From positions 605,618 to 669,617 of the forward strand of contig JAQJVL010000082.1 of the NCBI GenBank assembly GCA_035578905.1: 64,000 nt of DNA, in the 5' to 3' direction. Shown here piece after piece: positions 23,618-35,159 of the stretch. The DNA is from Stictocephala bisonia (taxonomy: Eukaryota > Arthropoda > Insecta > Hemiptera > Membracidae). A program made the translations under genes and the position numbers. Within the stretch, counting starts at the first letter, position 1, and every line of letters begins with the position of its first letter. A model generated the notes under the pieces. It saw only the letters and a list, made by a program, of their open reading frames with translations. It was not told the DNA's origin and ran no database searches.

Positions 23618-26335
23618 TTTAGTCGAATTCTGTTGAGTTACGGCTGTCGCAAACTGTATTGTAATGTAGTCTCGTTAGATCCTGGTCCCCGTTCCTCTGA
23701 GAGGGAACAGTTTGGTGTAATTCTGTTGAGTTACGGCTGTCACAAACTGTATTGTTATGTAGCCTCGTTAGATCCTGGTCCCCGTTCCTCTGAGAGGGAA
23801 CAGTTTGGTGTAATTCTGTTGAGTTACGGCTGTCGCAAACTGTATTGTTATGTAGCCTCGTTAGATCCTGGTCCCCGTTCCTCTGAGAGGGAACAGTTTG
23901 GTATAATTCTGTTGAGTTACGGCTGTCCCAAACTGTATTGTTATGTAGCCTCGTTAGATCCTGGTCCCCGTTCCTCTGAGAGGGAACAGTTTGGTGTAAT
24001 TCTGTTGAGTTTCGGCTGTCGCAAACTGTATTGTTATGTAGCCTCGTTAGATCCTGGTCCCCGTTCCTCTGAGAGGGAACAGTTTGGTGTAATTCTGTTG
24101 AGTTACGGCTGTCGCAAACTGTATTGTTATGTAGGCTCGTTAGATCCTGGTCCCCGTTCCTTTGAGAGGGAACAGTTTGGTGTAATTCTGTTGAGTTACG
24201 GCTGTTGCAAACTATATTGTTATGTAGCCTCGTTAAATCCTGGTCCCCCCCGTTCCTCTGAGAGGGAACAGTTTGGTGTAATTCTGTTGAGTTACGGCTA
24301 TCGCAAACTTTATTGTTATGTAGCCTCGTTAGATCCTGGTCCCGGTTCCTCTGAGAGGGAACAGTTTGGTGTAATTCTGTTGAGTTATGGCTGTCCCAAA
24401 CTGTATTGTTATGTAGCCTCGTTAGATCCTGGTCCCGGTTCCTCTAAGAGGAAACAGTTTAGTGTAATTCTGTTGAGTTACGGCTGTCGCATACTGTATT
24501 GTTATGTAGTCTCGTTAGATCCTAGTCCCCATTCCTCTGAGAGGGAACAGTTTGGTGTAATTATGTTGAGTTACGGCTGTCACAAACTGTATTGTTATGT
24601 AGACTCGTTAGATCCTGGTCCCGGTTCCTCTGAGAGGGAACAGTTTGGTGTAATTCTGTTGAGTTACGGCTGTCCCAAACTGTATTGTTATGTAGCCTTG
24701 TTAGATCCTGGTCCCCGTTCCTCTGAGAGGGAACAGTTTGGTGTAATTCTGTTGAGTTACGGCTGTCCCAAACTGTATTGTTATGTAGTCTCGTTAGATC
24801 CTGGTCCCCGTTCCTCTGAGAGGGAACAGTTTGGTGTAATTCTGTTGAGTTACGGCTGTCGCAAACTGTATTGTTATGTAGCCTCGTTAGATCCTGGTCC
24901 CCGTTCCTCTGAGAGGGAACAGTTTGGTGTAATTCTGTTGAGTTACAGCAGTTGCAAACTGTATTGTTATGTAGCCTCGTTAGATCCTGGTCCCCGTTCC
25001 TCTGAGAGGGAACAGTTTGGTGTAATTCTGTTGAGTTTCGGCTGTCCCAAACTGTATTGTTATGTAGCCTCGTTAGATCCTGGTCCCCGTTCCTCTGAGA
25101 GGAAACAGTTTGGTGTAATTCTGTTGAGTTACGGCTGTCACAAACTGTATTGTTATGTAGCCTCGTTAGATCCTGGTCCCGGTTCCTCTGAGAGGGAACA
25201 GTTTGGTGTAATTCTGTTGAGTTACGGCTGTCCCAAACTGTATTGTTATGTAGCCTCGTTAGATCCTGGTCCCCGTTCCTCGGAGAGGGAACAGTTTGGT
25301 GTAATTCTGTTGATTTACGGCTGTCGCAAACTGTATTGTTATGTAGTCTCGTTAGATCCTGGTCCCGGTTCCTCTGAGAGGGAACAGTTTGGTGTAATTC
25401 TGTTGAGTTACGGCTGTCGCAAACTGTATTGTTTTGTAGACTCGTTAGATCCTGATCCCGGTTCCTCTGAGAGGGAACAGTTTGGTGTAATTCTGTTGAG
25501 TTACGGCTGTCCCAAACTGTATTGTTATGTAGCCTTGTTAGATCCTGGTCCCCGTTCCTCTGAGAGGGAACAGTTTGGTGTAATTCTGTTGAGTTACGGC
25601 TGTCGCAAACTGTATTGTTATGTAGTCTCGTTAGATCCTGGTCCCCGTTCCTCTGAGAGGGAACAGTTTTGTGTAATTCTGTTGAGTTACGGCTGTCCCA
25701 AACTGTATTGTTATGTAGCCTCGTTAGATCCTGGTCCCCGTTCCTCGGAGAGGGAACAGTTTGGTGTAATTCTGTTGAGTTACGGCTGTCGCAAACTGTA
25801 TTGTTATGTAGTCTTGTTAGATCCTGGTCCCCGTTCCTCTAAGAGGGAACAGTTTGGTGTAATTCTGTTGAGCTACGGCTGTCCCAAACTGTATTGTTAT
25901 GTAGCCTCGTTATATCCTGGTCCACGTTCCTCTGAGAGGGAACAGTTTGGTGTAATTCTGTTGATTTACGGCTGTCGCAAACTGTATTGTTATGTAGCCT
26001 CGTTAGATCCTGGTCCCCATTCCTCTGAGAGGGAACAGTTTGGTGTAATTCTGATGAGTTACGGCTGTCGCAAAATGTATTGTTATGTAGCCTCGTTAGA
26101 TCCTGGTCTCTGTTCCTCTGAGAGGGAACAGTTTGGTGTAATTCTGTTGAGTTACGGCTGTCGCAAACTGTATTGTTATGTAGCCTCGTTAGATCCTGGT
26201 CCCCGTTCCTCTGAGAGGGAACAGTTTGGTGTAATTCTGTTGAGTTACGGCTGTCGCAAACTGTATTGTTATGTAGCCTCGTTAGATCCTGGTCCCGGTT
26301 CCTCTGAGAGGGAACAGTTTGGTGTAATCTACTCA
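23618..26335 (+). repeat. 93-bp tandem array (about 29 copies), open for 913 codons
   Basis: The unit codes for FGVILLSYGCRKLYCYVASL plus DPGPRSSEREQ (31 residues). The frame from 23606 to the TGA at 26345-26347 stays open through every copy; the only indel seen is three bases (near 24241-24250). Units differ mainly at a few codons: R/P/H after GC, A/V/D/G after YV, and R/G after GP. Most of these are non-synonymous, which does not suggest purifying selection. Variant units recur 837 bp apart (24601 and 25438; 24691 and 25528), exactly nine units, so a nine-unit higher-order block is present. An AATAAA lies at 26394, about 50 bp after the stop. No homology to a known protein is recognised; a satellite with a chance ORF is the simplest reading, a repetitive protein is possible. 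Confidence 0.95.
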
Positions 26336-26399
26336 GATCTAATGTGATGTAGATTTAGGAAAATCAGTATTTTTAATGTACTGCTTTCTATACAATAAA

Positions 26400-27480
26400 A
26401 TTTCACTTGAACTAATGATTTAGTATTACGTCTGCAAGTTATGTATGTTTTTATTCTTTAATGTTGTTTGTTACACCGAAATCTGATTTTATTCATTAAA
26501 TATTACTACGAAGCTAGGAACTTTCACTTCTCTTCTATGAACACATTCTTCCAAAGAATTTGTTCTGCCAGTCCTTTCAGTCAGACTATAGATAATTAAT
26601 TAAACATTTGATTCGACGCAGCTTTAAAAACGTTCGGTAAAATTCCCTTAGGGAGAGTTTAAAAAAAACTATAGTTTCTAAAAATAAGGGTCTTTTCAGA
26701 ATTTACAAACAAATTTAATTAAAATCAGAAAAATAAGTACTGTATAAGTGGTCTATATTTAATATAAATATGATAAGTTTGAGAAAGTTTCTTCTATCCG
26801 AACTTGCATTTTTTAAAATCTGTAATGCAATATTTTTATTTCCAAAGACTAAAATAAACCTGAGTTGTTCATTCTTTATGCCTACACAAACTCTTTGTGT
26901 TTTGAAGCAATTAAAAGTCCGTTTGTGACTTAAGGGAAAAGACTGCCTTTTCATCCAATTAATTTTAATAATATATTTTTACCATTAATTAAAGAAGAAT
27001 TTTTAAATGCGTGAATAATTCAAACACTATCTATACTTTTTTACTACTTTGCTATTAATGTCAATATTTCCAAATGTAATTTCTTCTAACATATTTTTTA
27101 TATGTTTGTACATTTTACTTTCTCTCATATGTGTTATCATAGAGAAAGTATTATGATTCTCTAAAAATATTTTTTTTTTTTTTTATGATTGTCAATTTTT
27201 CATTTTTTTTTTTTGTATGGCCAAAAAACTTAATTTTTTTTTTTAATTTAATTTTTTCAAAAAACGGCTTAAAATATTTTAGTTACATTTTTAGGAAAGC
27301 CGTGAATTGCAATTCAAAATATTTTAGTAAAAAAAGCATGTTAGAGACTTGACTACTTTCTGAGTTATCGCAAAAAAGCATATTTGGGAATCGAAGTGGT
27401 AATTTGCAAAGATTTTATATTTTAGTGTTTAATATGGGGGAAAGTTTGTACCAATTCTTTGGAACCATTTATTTTAACCT
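26400..27480. other. AT-rich spacer with homopolymer runs
   Basis: Contains T-rich runs at about 27165-27250 and a 10-bp perfect stem (TACTTTCTCT at 27116 with AGAGAAAGTA at 27141). No gene. Confidence 0.5.
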
Positions 27481-27488
27481 AATTTGAT

Positions 27489-27695
27489 GATGCTTTAATA
27501 GGGCTAAAATTAATTTAGTAAAACTTAAAATTTGTAAAACCAATAAATATACCAATAAATAGATGCTTTAATAGGGCTAAAATTAATTTAGTAAAACTTA
27601 AAATTTGTAAAACCAATAAATATACCAATAAATAGATGCTTTAATAGGGCTAAAATTAATTTAGTAAAACTTAAAATTTGTAAAACCAATAAATA
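27489..27695. repeat. 73-bp tandem repeat, 2.8 copies, near identical
   Basis: GATGCTTTAATAGGGCTAAA begins at 27489, 27562 and 27635, spacing 73 bp. The copies look identical by eye, so the duplication is recent. Confidence 0.95.
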
Positions 27696-27699
27696 TTTT

Positions 27700-28690
27700 C
27701 TTTTAAAGTGTATGAAGATTTATGTATATTTACATCTTTAAGAATGATAATTATTTTAAATATATTAAGTAAAAATTATAAATCTGATTATTTAATAATA
27801 TACTTGTACTCAATTATAGTATATCCTTGTTGACTGTATGTCTCTTACACAACTCCATGTTTCCAGGTAACAAGGTTAATCCTACCAAAACCAAGCATAA
27901 CATGTTAGCTTCCAAACTATCAAGATTGACGTTTATTGATAGCCAGTCAATGGCAGAATCAGGGTCATAACATTTCCCGTCAATTCCCTCAGTAATTGAC
28001 TCGTACAAAAGTCACGTTTTGGAGGTTTGTAATTGAAACTTTTGTGAAGAACGGAATTATGGGTCAAAAACCAAAGCAATGTATAGTAATCAAATGCAAT
28101 AATTAATGTTTAGATAAATAAAGTACTTTTCTAACTTGCTCCAAGTACGTAACTGAGGTAAAATAAACAATTATGTATAACACTTTTAGACAGCTTTTAC
28201 TGTACATTCTACAACATGCATCTACTATCCAGTGAAAACAAATAGTTAGGTGACATATAATTTGTTTAGTTAAAAAATGAATATCGCATATGCTGAAGCA
28301 ATAACAATGCTTTTCAAATAACAACTAAATCTAATCGTCAGCTAGAATATTCATTTATTTCTGTCTGAAAAATCTAACCATAATAACTGGTTCCCCAAGA
28401 ATACAAAATTTTTACTTTTTTATCAGTTTTTGACCAATACTTCTGTATTGTGATACAAATGTACTTCCACGCATAAATCAAGGCTATTAAGAGTTCCTTT
28501 AGGACATTTGTAACTTGATGGTTCTCAAGTAAACATATGCTTGTCTAATTAAAAGTATAGTAATTTTTTTTAAATACAGAATGTTGACATTTATATTTAC
28601 AATTTTTTATGCGTCAAACCTTTAAGGTGTTTTATTACAAGGGTGTAATATTAATTAATTTAATATAAAGTTAATAATTAGGGCTACTTA
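27700..28690. other. AT-rich non-coding spacer
   Basis: No gene or array. Near 28655-28690 there is AAAGTTAATAATTAGGGCTA CTTACG, which recurs inverted at about 58868-58900. Confidence 0.5.
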
Positions 28691-28692
28691 CG

Positions 28693-28785
28693 TATTTTAG
28701 GATGAAATAAAATTAAACTGAGTACCCTTATATTTATATTATAAATATAAGGGTACTCAGTTTAATTTTATTTCATCCTAAAATA
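28693..28785. repeat. Perfect 93-bp palindrome with one-base centre
   Basis: Arm 28693-28738 (begins TATTTTAGGATGAAATAAAA, ends CCCTTATATTTATA) is the exact reverse complement of 28740-28785, with a single T at 28739 between them. No mismatch was seen in 46 pairs. Such a hairpin could be a MITE, a small-RNA precursor, or a fold-back artefact of sequencing. Confidence 0.95.
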
Positions 28786-28789
28786 ATTA

Positions 28790-29520
28790 ATTTAATTTGT
28801 AATATAGACCTACTGTACTTTTAAATGTTTTTCTGAGTACCAAAAAAATCAAATGGCTCGAAATTAACTGCAGTAACCAAATCAATCCTAACGCATAGTA
28901 AATTTAAAATGTAAGGCCTTTTTTAAGAAAAAAAAAACACTTTTGGTTTCAGGCAAAACACAAACGTCATATTCAAACTATATTTGTTATTCAGTGAAGA
29001 TAAAAATCACATTTGGGATAATTATTGCAGCTCCATGTATAAATGTTCTAAATGTTGTATATTTCCAAAACTGCCTTCAGATCCAATAGCCCTAATATAT
29101 TTCTATATTTAACATTGACGTTCAAATTAAGTCATCGGGATTATTTAAAACTTTTCGAAATGTATAACTTTTCTTTCCATATGTACAGTTTTACTATCGT
29201 TATTATAAGTTAGTGAAATTATCTGAAAATTAAAAAAATAAATGTCGCCAATGGAGATTTACAAATGTGTAGAATCTAAATAATCGTGTTTGCATGTGTT
29301 ACTTTTTTTTACCCAGTAAAGCTATGAAAAATAAGTACTGTCCTGAAAACCAATGCAAACATGCAAACAGTAGATTTGCAGTACAAAATGACAGTACGAC
29401 ATTGTGATATTGTACACTAAAGGGACATTATTGTCAGTCTGTGGTTATTCCCTAAATGATACTACTAAATGTAACAAACAAATTTACTCTGGACATGATA
29501 ATTACAGTCCTTTGTTACAC
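28790..29520. other. AT-rich non-coding spacer
   Basis: No gene recognised. Confidence 0.5.
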
Positions 29521-29529
29521 TCAACCAAC

Positions 29530-31275
29530 AATCGACTATACGTATCGAATTCATCAGACACCACATACATAGTCGTAATCTATATATCGATTGTATAATA
29601 TACGATGTATTTCGTCATGTGTTATACAGTCGACTGTACATCCATTACATCATAAACGATATATTTCGTCATGTGTTATATATTCGACTATATACATCGA
29701 TTACATCATAAACGATATATTTCGTCGTGTGTTATACAGTCGACTATAAATTGATTACATCAAAACGATATATTTCGTCTATACATCCGACTATACGTCG
29801 ACTATACATTCAATGTTTTATACATTCGACTATATATCGATTACATTAGATAAAACATACTTTATCGTAAACTAATACAGTCAACTACACATCTGTTACA
29901 TTAAATACGACAGACTTCGTCAATAGTTATAAATTTGACTGTACATAGCTTACATAAAAACCCACATACATACTCGTGACTTATGTATTCGACTATACAT
30001 TGATTACGTCAGATACCTCATACTTTGCCATGTATACAGTCAACTATACATCGATTAAATCATAAACGAGATATTACGTCATGAGTTATACACTTGACTA
30101 TATGATTACATTAGATACAACATACTTTATCGTAAACTAATACAATCAACTATATATCTGTTACATCAAATACGACAGACTTCGTCAATAGCTATAAATT
30201 TAACTGAACATAGGTTATATCAAAAACCACATACATATTCGTGATTTATACAATACACTATACGTCGATTACATCAGATACCATATACTTCGTCATTAGC
30301 TATAAATTCAACTGAACATGGGTTATATCAAAAACCAAATACATATTCGTGATTTATACAATACACTATACGTCGATTACATCAGATACCATATACTTCG
30401 CCAATAGCTATAAATTCAACTGAACATGGGTTATATCAAAAACCACATACATATTCGTGATTTATACAATACACTATACGTCGATTACATCAGATACCAC
30501 GTACTTCGCCAATAGTTACAAATTCAACTAAACATAGGTTATATCAAAAACCAAATACATATTCGTGATTTATACATTACACTATACGTCGATTACATCA
30601 GATACCATATACTTCACCAATAGTTATAAATTCAACTGAACATAGGTTATATCAAAAACCAAATACATATCCGTGATTTATACATTACACTATACGTCGA
30701 TTACATCAGATACCATATACTTCGCCAATAGCTATAAATTCAACTGAACATGGGTTATATCAAAAACCACATACATATTCGTGATTTATACAATACACTA
30801 TACGTCGATTACATCAGATACCATATACTTCACCAATAGTTATAAATTCAACTGAACATAGGTTATATCAAAAACCAAATACATATTCGTGATTTATACA
30901 TTACACTATACGTCGATTACATCAGATACCATATACTTCGCCAATAGCTATAAATTCAACTGAACATGGGTTATATCAAAAACCACACACATATTCGTGA
31001 TTTATACATTACACTATACGTCGATTACATCAGATACCATATACTTCGCCAATAGCTATAAATTCAACTGAACATGGGTTATATCAAAAACCACATACAT
31101 ATTCGTGATTTATACAATACACTATACGTCGATTACATCAGATAACACGTACTTCACCAATAGTTACAAATTCAACTAAACATAGGTTATATCAAAAACC
31201 AAATACATATCCGTGATTTATACATTACACTATACGTCGATTACATCAGATACCACATATCTCGTCAATAGTTAT
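29530..31275. repeat. Tandem array: degenerate about 54-56 bp monomers passing into a 108-bp dimer
   Basis: From about 30190 to 31270 the 108-bp unit (TATAAATTCAACTGAACATG, GGTTATATCAAAAACCACAT, ACATATTCGTGATTTATACA, CTATACGTCGATTACATCAG, ATACCATATACTTCGCC) repeats about ten times; 30314 to 30422 gives 108. The two halves are related (TTACATCAGATACCATATAC beside TTATATCAAAAACCACATAC). At 29650-29710 the spacing is 56 bp (CATAAACGATATATTTCGTC), so the left part keeps the older monomeric form. No coding frame of note. Confidence 0.93.
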
Positions 31276-31289
31276 TCGTCTATTGGAGA

Positions 31290-32145
31290 AAAAAATCAAT
31301 TACGCTCACTATTAAGAAGTCATAATTTAAACAATTTTGAAAACTTTCATTTGATAATAGTTTTAACTTTATTAATGTTAAATACAACCTATAATATTTG
31401 ACCTAATGAACATATCCATCCAAATTGTTATTGCATAAAAGTGTTTAAATACGAAAACTAAGAAAATTACTCAGCTTTTATTATTCGAATGATAGAGGTC
31501 TATACTCAATTGATAATGAATATCAGAATAAAGTAAAAATAAAACTCATAAAATGTTCGAAAAACGTAATTTTGGTCGCATATTCATATAAAAGAGGCGT
31601 GACATGCGTGGGAGGGGAAGTGGAGCATGAGGAGGAGGAAGAAAAATGAGACAAATAAATGAATGAAACGATCGAATTTTTACGTTGTTTTTATAGCAAT
31701 AAGTTCTTCTAACGGTGAATGAGTCGTTACAGCTTACTTTATGTTGGGAGATCTCTATTCTAGATTTTCCTCAACAGTAACAAGTGCGTTTTGTATTGAA
31801 TACTTTTTCTTAATTAGGAACGTTACTGGTTGTCAAGTACAAATATATATAAATAGGTAAAAGTATATTTATAACTTTATTTTATCGATTTATTCTTCTC
31901 TATGGCAGAGCTGAGTTTCAAACCCTAATATATTAAACGGAACTAGAAATTGTGTCTCAACTAACGTGACAATAAGAAGCTTTAGGTAATTGAATATCGT
32001 GCATTATCTCTCTCAACCAACTAGACTATACATTTAATACGCTATATAACATATACAGTATCTTGCTGTAAATGTATCTTGCTAAACATACTGCAGTGAC
32101 AAATATAATCCATCTACTTATTTACCAGTTTAATTAATATATTTA
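31290..32145. other. AT-rich non-coding spacer
   Basis: No gene. A purine-rich patch at about 31590-31650 (GGGAGGGGAAGTGGAGCATG) is the only visible feature. Confidence 0.5.
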
Positions 32146-32149
32146 CTGA

Positions 32150-32965
32150 GGGAGACAAAGGTAGTTGGACATTTGCTGTCATTACGTGAAAATTACCAAT
32201 CACAACGTTTCTATTTGGTAAAACCCAAACCATTTTCAATTGCTAAAAACTAAATTACATCTACACAAACATGTTATAAAACTACGTTCCTAAACTAATA
32301 ATCTTATCTACTTTAATATTAACTACATTTTAACCTAGATCATAGAATGGGGTACAACAAAATGAACTTCTACTTATTATAAAAAAGTTAACAGTGATAA
32401 ATTAATATAAACAATTAGGCGCTGCCAAGGTCACGATATCAATGAAAAATTTTTAAAACACAGTTAAATTAATATTCAAATCAGACTGAAATAAGATTAG
32501 ATTAACTAATCATAAATAAAATAAATATATGGTATCTGAAAAACACTATTAATTTAAAATAACATTAAACATGCACAAAAAATGATATATGTGACTCGGA
32601 AGGACTGAGACTACTATCCAATCTAATTAACTATTACAAATACATTTTAACCTGCAAAGACAACAATTATTAGGAATAAAACAATACAATAATCAAATAT
32701 TACAAAATGATGAAGTCTTACGACCCGCAGTGACGATGGCGTCTAGACGTCACAGGCACGAAGTGAGGATGATACAATCCAAATGCAGTGTCTACGAAGT
32801 TCCCTCCAAGGTTATTTTTAGTTTTTAGCACTTGAAAAAGGTTGGGTTTTACCAAATCGAAACGTCGTGATTGGTTATTTTCACGTAATGATGGCAAATG
32901 TCCAACTACCTTTGTCTTCCTCATCTAATACTCCATTATTAACAAAGATCAAAAACAAAGTTAAT
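32150..32965. mobile_element. Inverted-terminus DNA transposon / MITE, copy 2, both ends present
   Basis: The left end 32150 to about 32254 (GGAGACAAAGGTAGTTGGAC, TACGTGAAAATTACCAATCA, TTTGGTAAAACCCAAACC) is the reverse complement, with a few mismatches, of about 32815-32922. The terminal inverted repeats are thus about 105 bp. The interior of roughly 560 bp is AT-rich, has no transposase and matches copy 1 at 7331-8035 closely (e.g. CGACCCGCAGTGACGATGGC, GTCTAGACG). Similarity between the copies continues some 40 bp past the right inverted repeat (ATCTAATACTCCATTATTAA), so the true end lies farther out. A 68-codon ORF at 32718-32924 lies mostly within the right terminus and is not a gene. 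Confidence 0.8.
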
Positions 32966-32999
32966 ATATTAATATTTAACATATTACGTGCTAACAATA

Positions 33000-33600
33000 A
33001 CAATAACCAATGTTAAATAATTCTTCAAAATAGAGGTGTATATTTTGTCTGATGTATATAACAAACTGAATCAATTATAAAATTTGTCACTTTAACTATA
33101 AATTGCCGTAAGATATATAACGAGTTCCTATTCAAAGTGTGTCATATCTACCTTTTATTATAATGTTTCATAAGACATCATAATTTTAAATTATCAATGG
33201 TTTCCAAAGTCATTCAAACAAATTTCTACAACAAATATAACTAAAGGAAATAAAAAATAATGTTAAACATTATTAATCCGAATGTTTTTACAATCAAACC
33301 ACAGGTTTATATAAAATGGCCTAATGTGGAGTAATACGTCATAATGTGGTTACGCATAATGACTAGCCGGAGGCAGAGTAAATGGAAGTGTAGCCTCTAT
33401 ACTCATAATTTGGAGTGACATTCCAGGTCCTAAAACATATCGTTAGACAGGATCGTTATGCAAACATGGTCCCTCGTTTTCTTGAGAAGACATGTTTCTG
33501 ATACAGCATACATCTTTGTTGGCCTTCGTCTGAGGAAAAGAAGAGCTCACCGGCCAATATTGTGGTAATTTTTACAGTTTTCTTTACCAAATTCTGACAA
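33000..33600. other. AT-rich non-coding spacer
   Basis: No gene. A slightly GC-richer stretch at 33360-33560 is not recognised. Confidence 0.45.
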
Positions 33601-33629
33601 ATGAGGCAGCATTAAAACAAGATCTTTTA

Positions 33630-33910
33630 ATTTTTCACTATATGTATGGTTGCCATCCACTTAGACACTATTGCAGATGTTTGAGGTGTCCATGATGGGT
33701 GGTAGTCAGACTCTGGATGTTGTATACGGCGAGAACTGAGTATCAGGCTTGTCAATTGACATAAAATAAGCCCAATAGTATATAGTTTGGATTCCACTAT
33801 AAGTAAAGCTGTAGGTCCCTTAGCTCCCCACGCTATTGGACTATTAATAAATGGCCTTTTATGAGCTAATTCAATTTTATATAGTAACAAGACTACACGT
33901 GTTATCCACA
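33630..33910 (+). mobile_element. SINE-like element, copy 2
   Basis: Matches copies at 4700-5130 and 41190-41560: GAACTGAGTATCAGGCTTGT, then a B-box-like TTTGGATTCCAC, then AAAGCTGTAGGTCCCTTAGC, then CTATTAATAAATGGC, then TAACAAGACTACACGTG. The 5' part is poorly preserved. It lacks the minisatellite seen in copy 1. A 94-codon minus-strand ORF (33627-33911) overlaps it and is taken as chance. Confidence 0.6.
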
Positions 33911-33914
33911 CTCA

Positions 33915-34880
33915 TCCTACACTCAATTAAATATTCATATTCGCCTTGAAATACACAAAAGATGTGCCGGCATCTCAACTCTAAACAATAATATTAATTA
34001 ATATGTCTGTCTTATTCATCTATATCTCTACGATTGGTGGCTTGGCAATGAAAAATAATAAAGTTGACATTATTATTATTTAGTTATTCATGTCTTTGCA
34101 TTTACAATGTATTTTTCTCATACAGTTCCCTTATTTATCCCTCTAGCTTAATTGAGAGATATACAAATTATATTTACTACATTTCTAGGAATAATAATAC
34201 AGAAAAAAGAAAAGCTTAACAGCCAACAATAAAATATTGTATGATTACAAATACATTATATATAACACGTTTTAATTGTTTTATGTTGTTTATTTTAACA
34301 GTAATTGTCTTACTATTAATAATTGTTTTTTTGATAATACAATCATATTATCTTTTTCTGATCGTAACTTTGTTTCTGTTTTGTTGCTGGGAGGTAGAAA
34401 TAATTGATAAGAAAAGAAAAAAACCGACATTTCAAAATATCAATATCTAAAGTAAGGTATATATCATATATAAATTAAAGATCCACCTATATAATAACAA
34501 AGAAAATATATATATATAGGCTACTATACGGTTATTTTTGTACATTTAGGCCTACTGAAAAAATAAAATTTAAGAAAATTAACACCACAAAAAAACTTTA
34601 AATAGAATAATTGTTGGCCTATACGGCAAACCAAATTGTTTAGTAAGACTAACAAAGCTTAACAATATTATAACCATAATAATAAATAAATAGCCGTAAA
34701 TCATATTATAAATTAGTAAAATCAGATGAGCTATAACTCCATGGAGTGTTTTCAAATATAAACATTTAACAGAATTAGCTTTTATTAGATGTTCTTTAGA
34801 TATTTCTGAACTATAAGATTGCATACAATTCATTTGAAGTTCAATTACACTAAATAATATATTCCTAAAAACAACCAACA
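33915..34880. other. AT-rich non-coding spacer
   Basis: No gene recognised. ORFs of 69 and 100 codons (34241-34450 plus, 34579-34881 minus) are composed of AT-rich codons and look like chance. Confidence 0.45.
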
Positions 34881-34884
34881 CACA

Positions 34885-35030
34885 GATGCTTTCAGAATAA
34901 CAATGTAAAAGGGCGCGAGTTCCTGCATTACGCCGTGCAAGGGTGGTTTAATGGGATTTAGTATAGGTATTCCGCAGATTGCTGTGATTAGTAATAATTA
35001 ATTCCGAAAAGGGTCGGAGAACCCTTCAAG
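34885..35030 (+). repeat. Dispersed repeat family B, copy 2
   Basis: GATGCTTTCAGAATAACAAT, GTAAAAGGGCGCGAGT, CTGCATTACGCCGTGCAAGG and GGGTCGGAGAACCC match the copies at 1935-2130 and 61290-61500. The open frame of copy 1 is broken here. It ends about 130 bp before the minisatellite. Confidence 0.6.
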
Positions 35031-35159
35031 TTTCAGGTAGCAGCTCTGGATTTTTTGCCTTGATTGTATTCTGCCACTTGCATAATTGGAATAATCACTC
35101 TAAAGGGCAGAGTTGAGGGTTATTTCTACACTATAACTTTTATGTAATACCCTCCATTC

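Noticed and set aside
34241..34450. 69-codon hydrophobic ORF as a small membrane protein
   Set aside because: The hydrophobicity follows from T-rich codons in AT-rich DNA; no supporting context.
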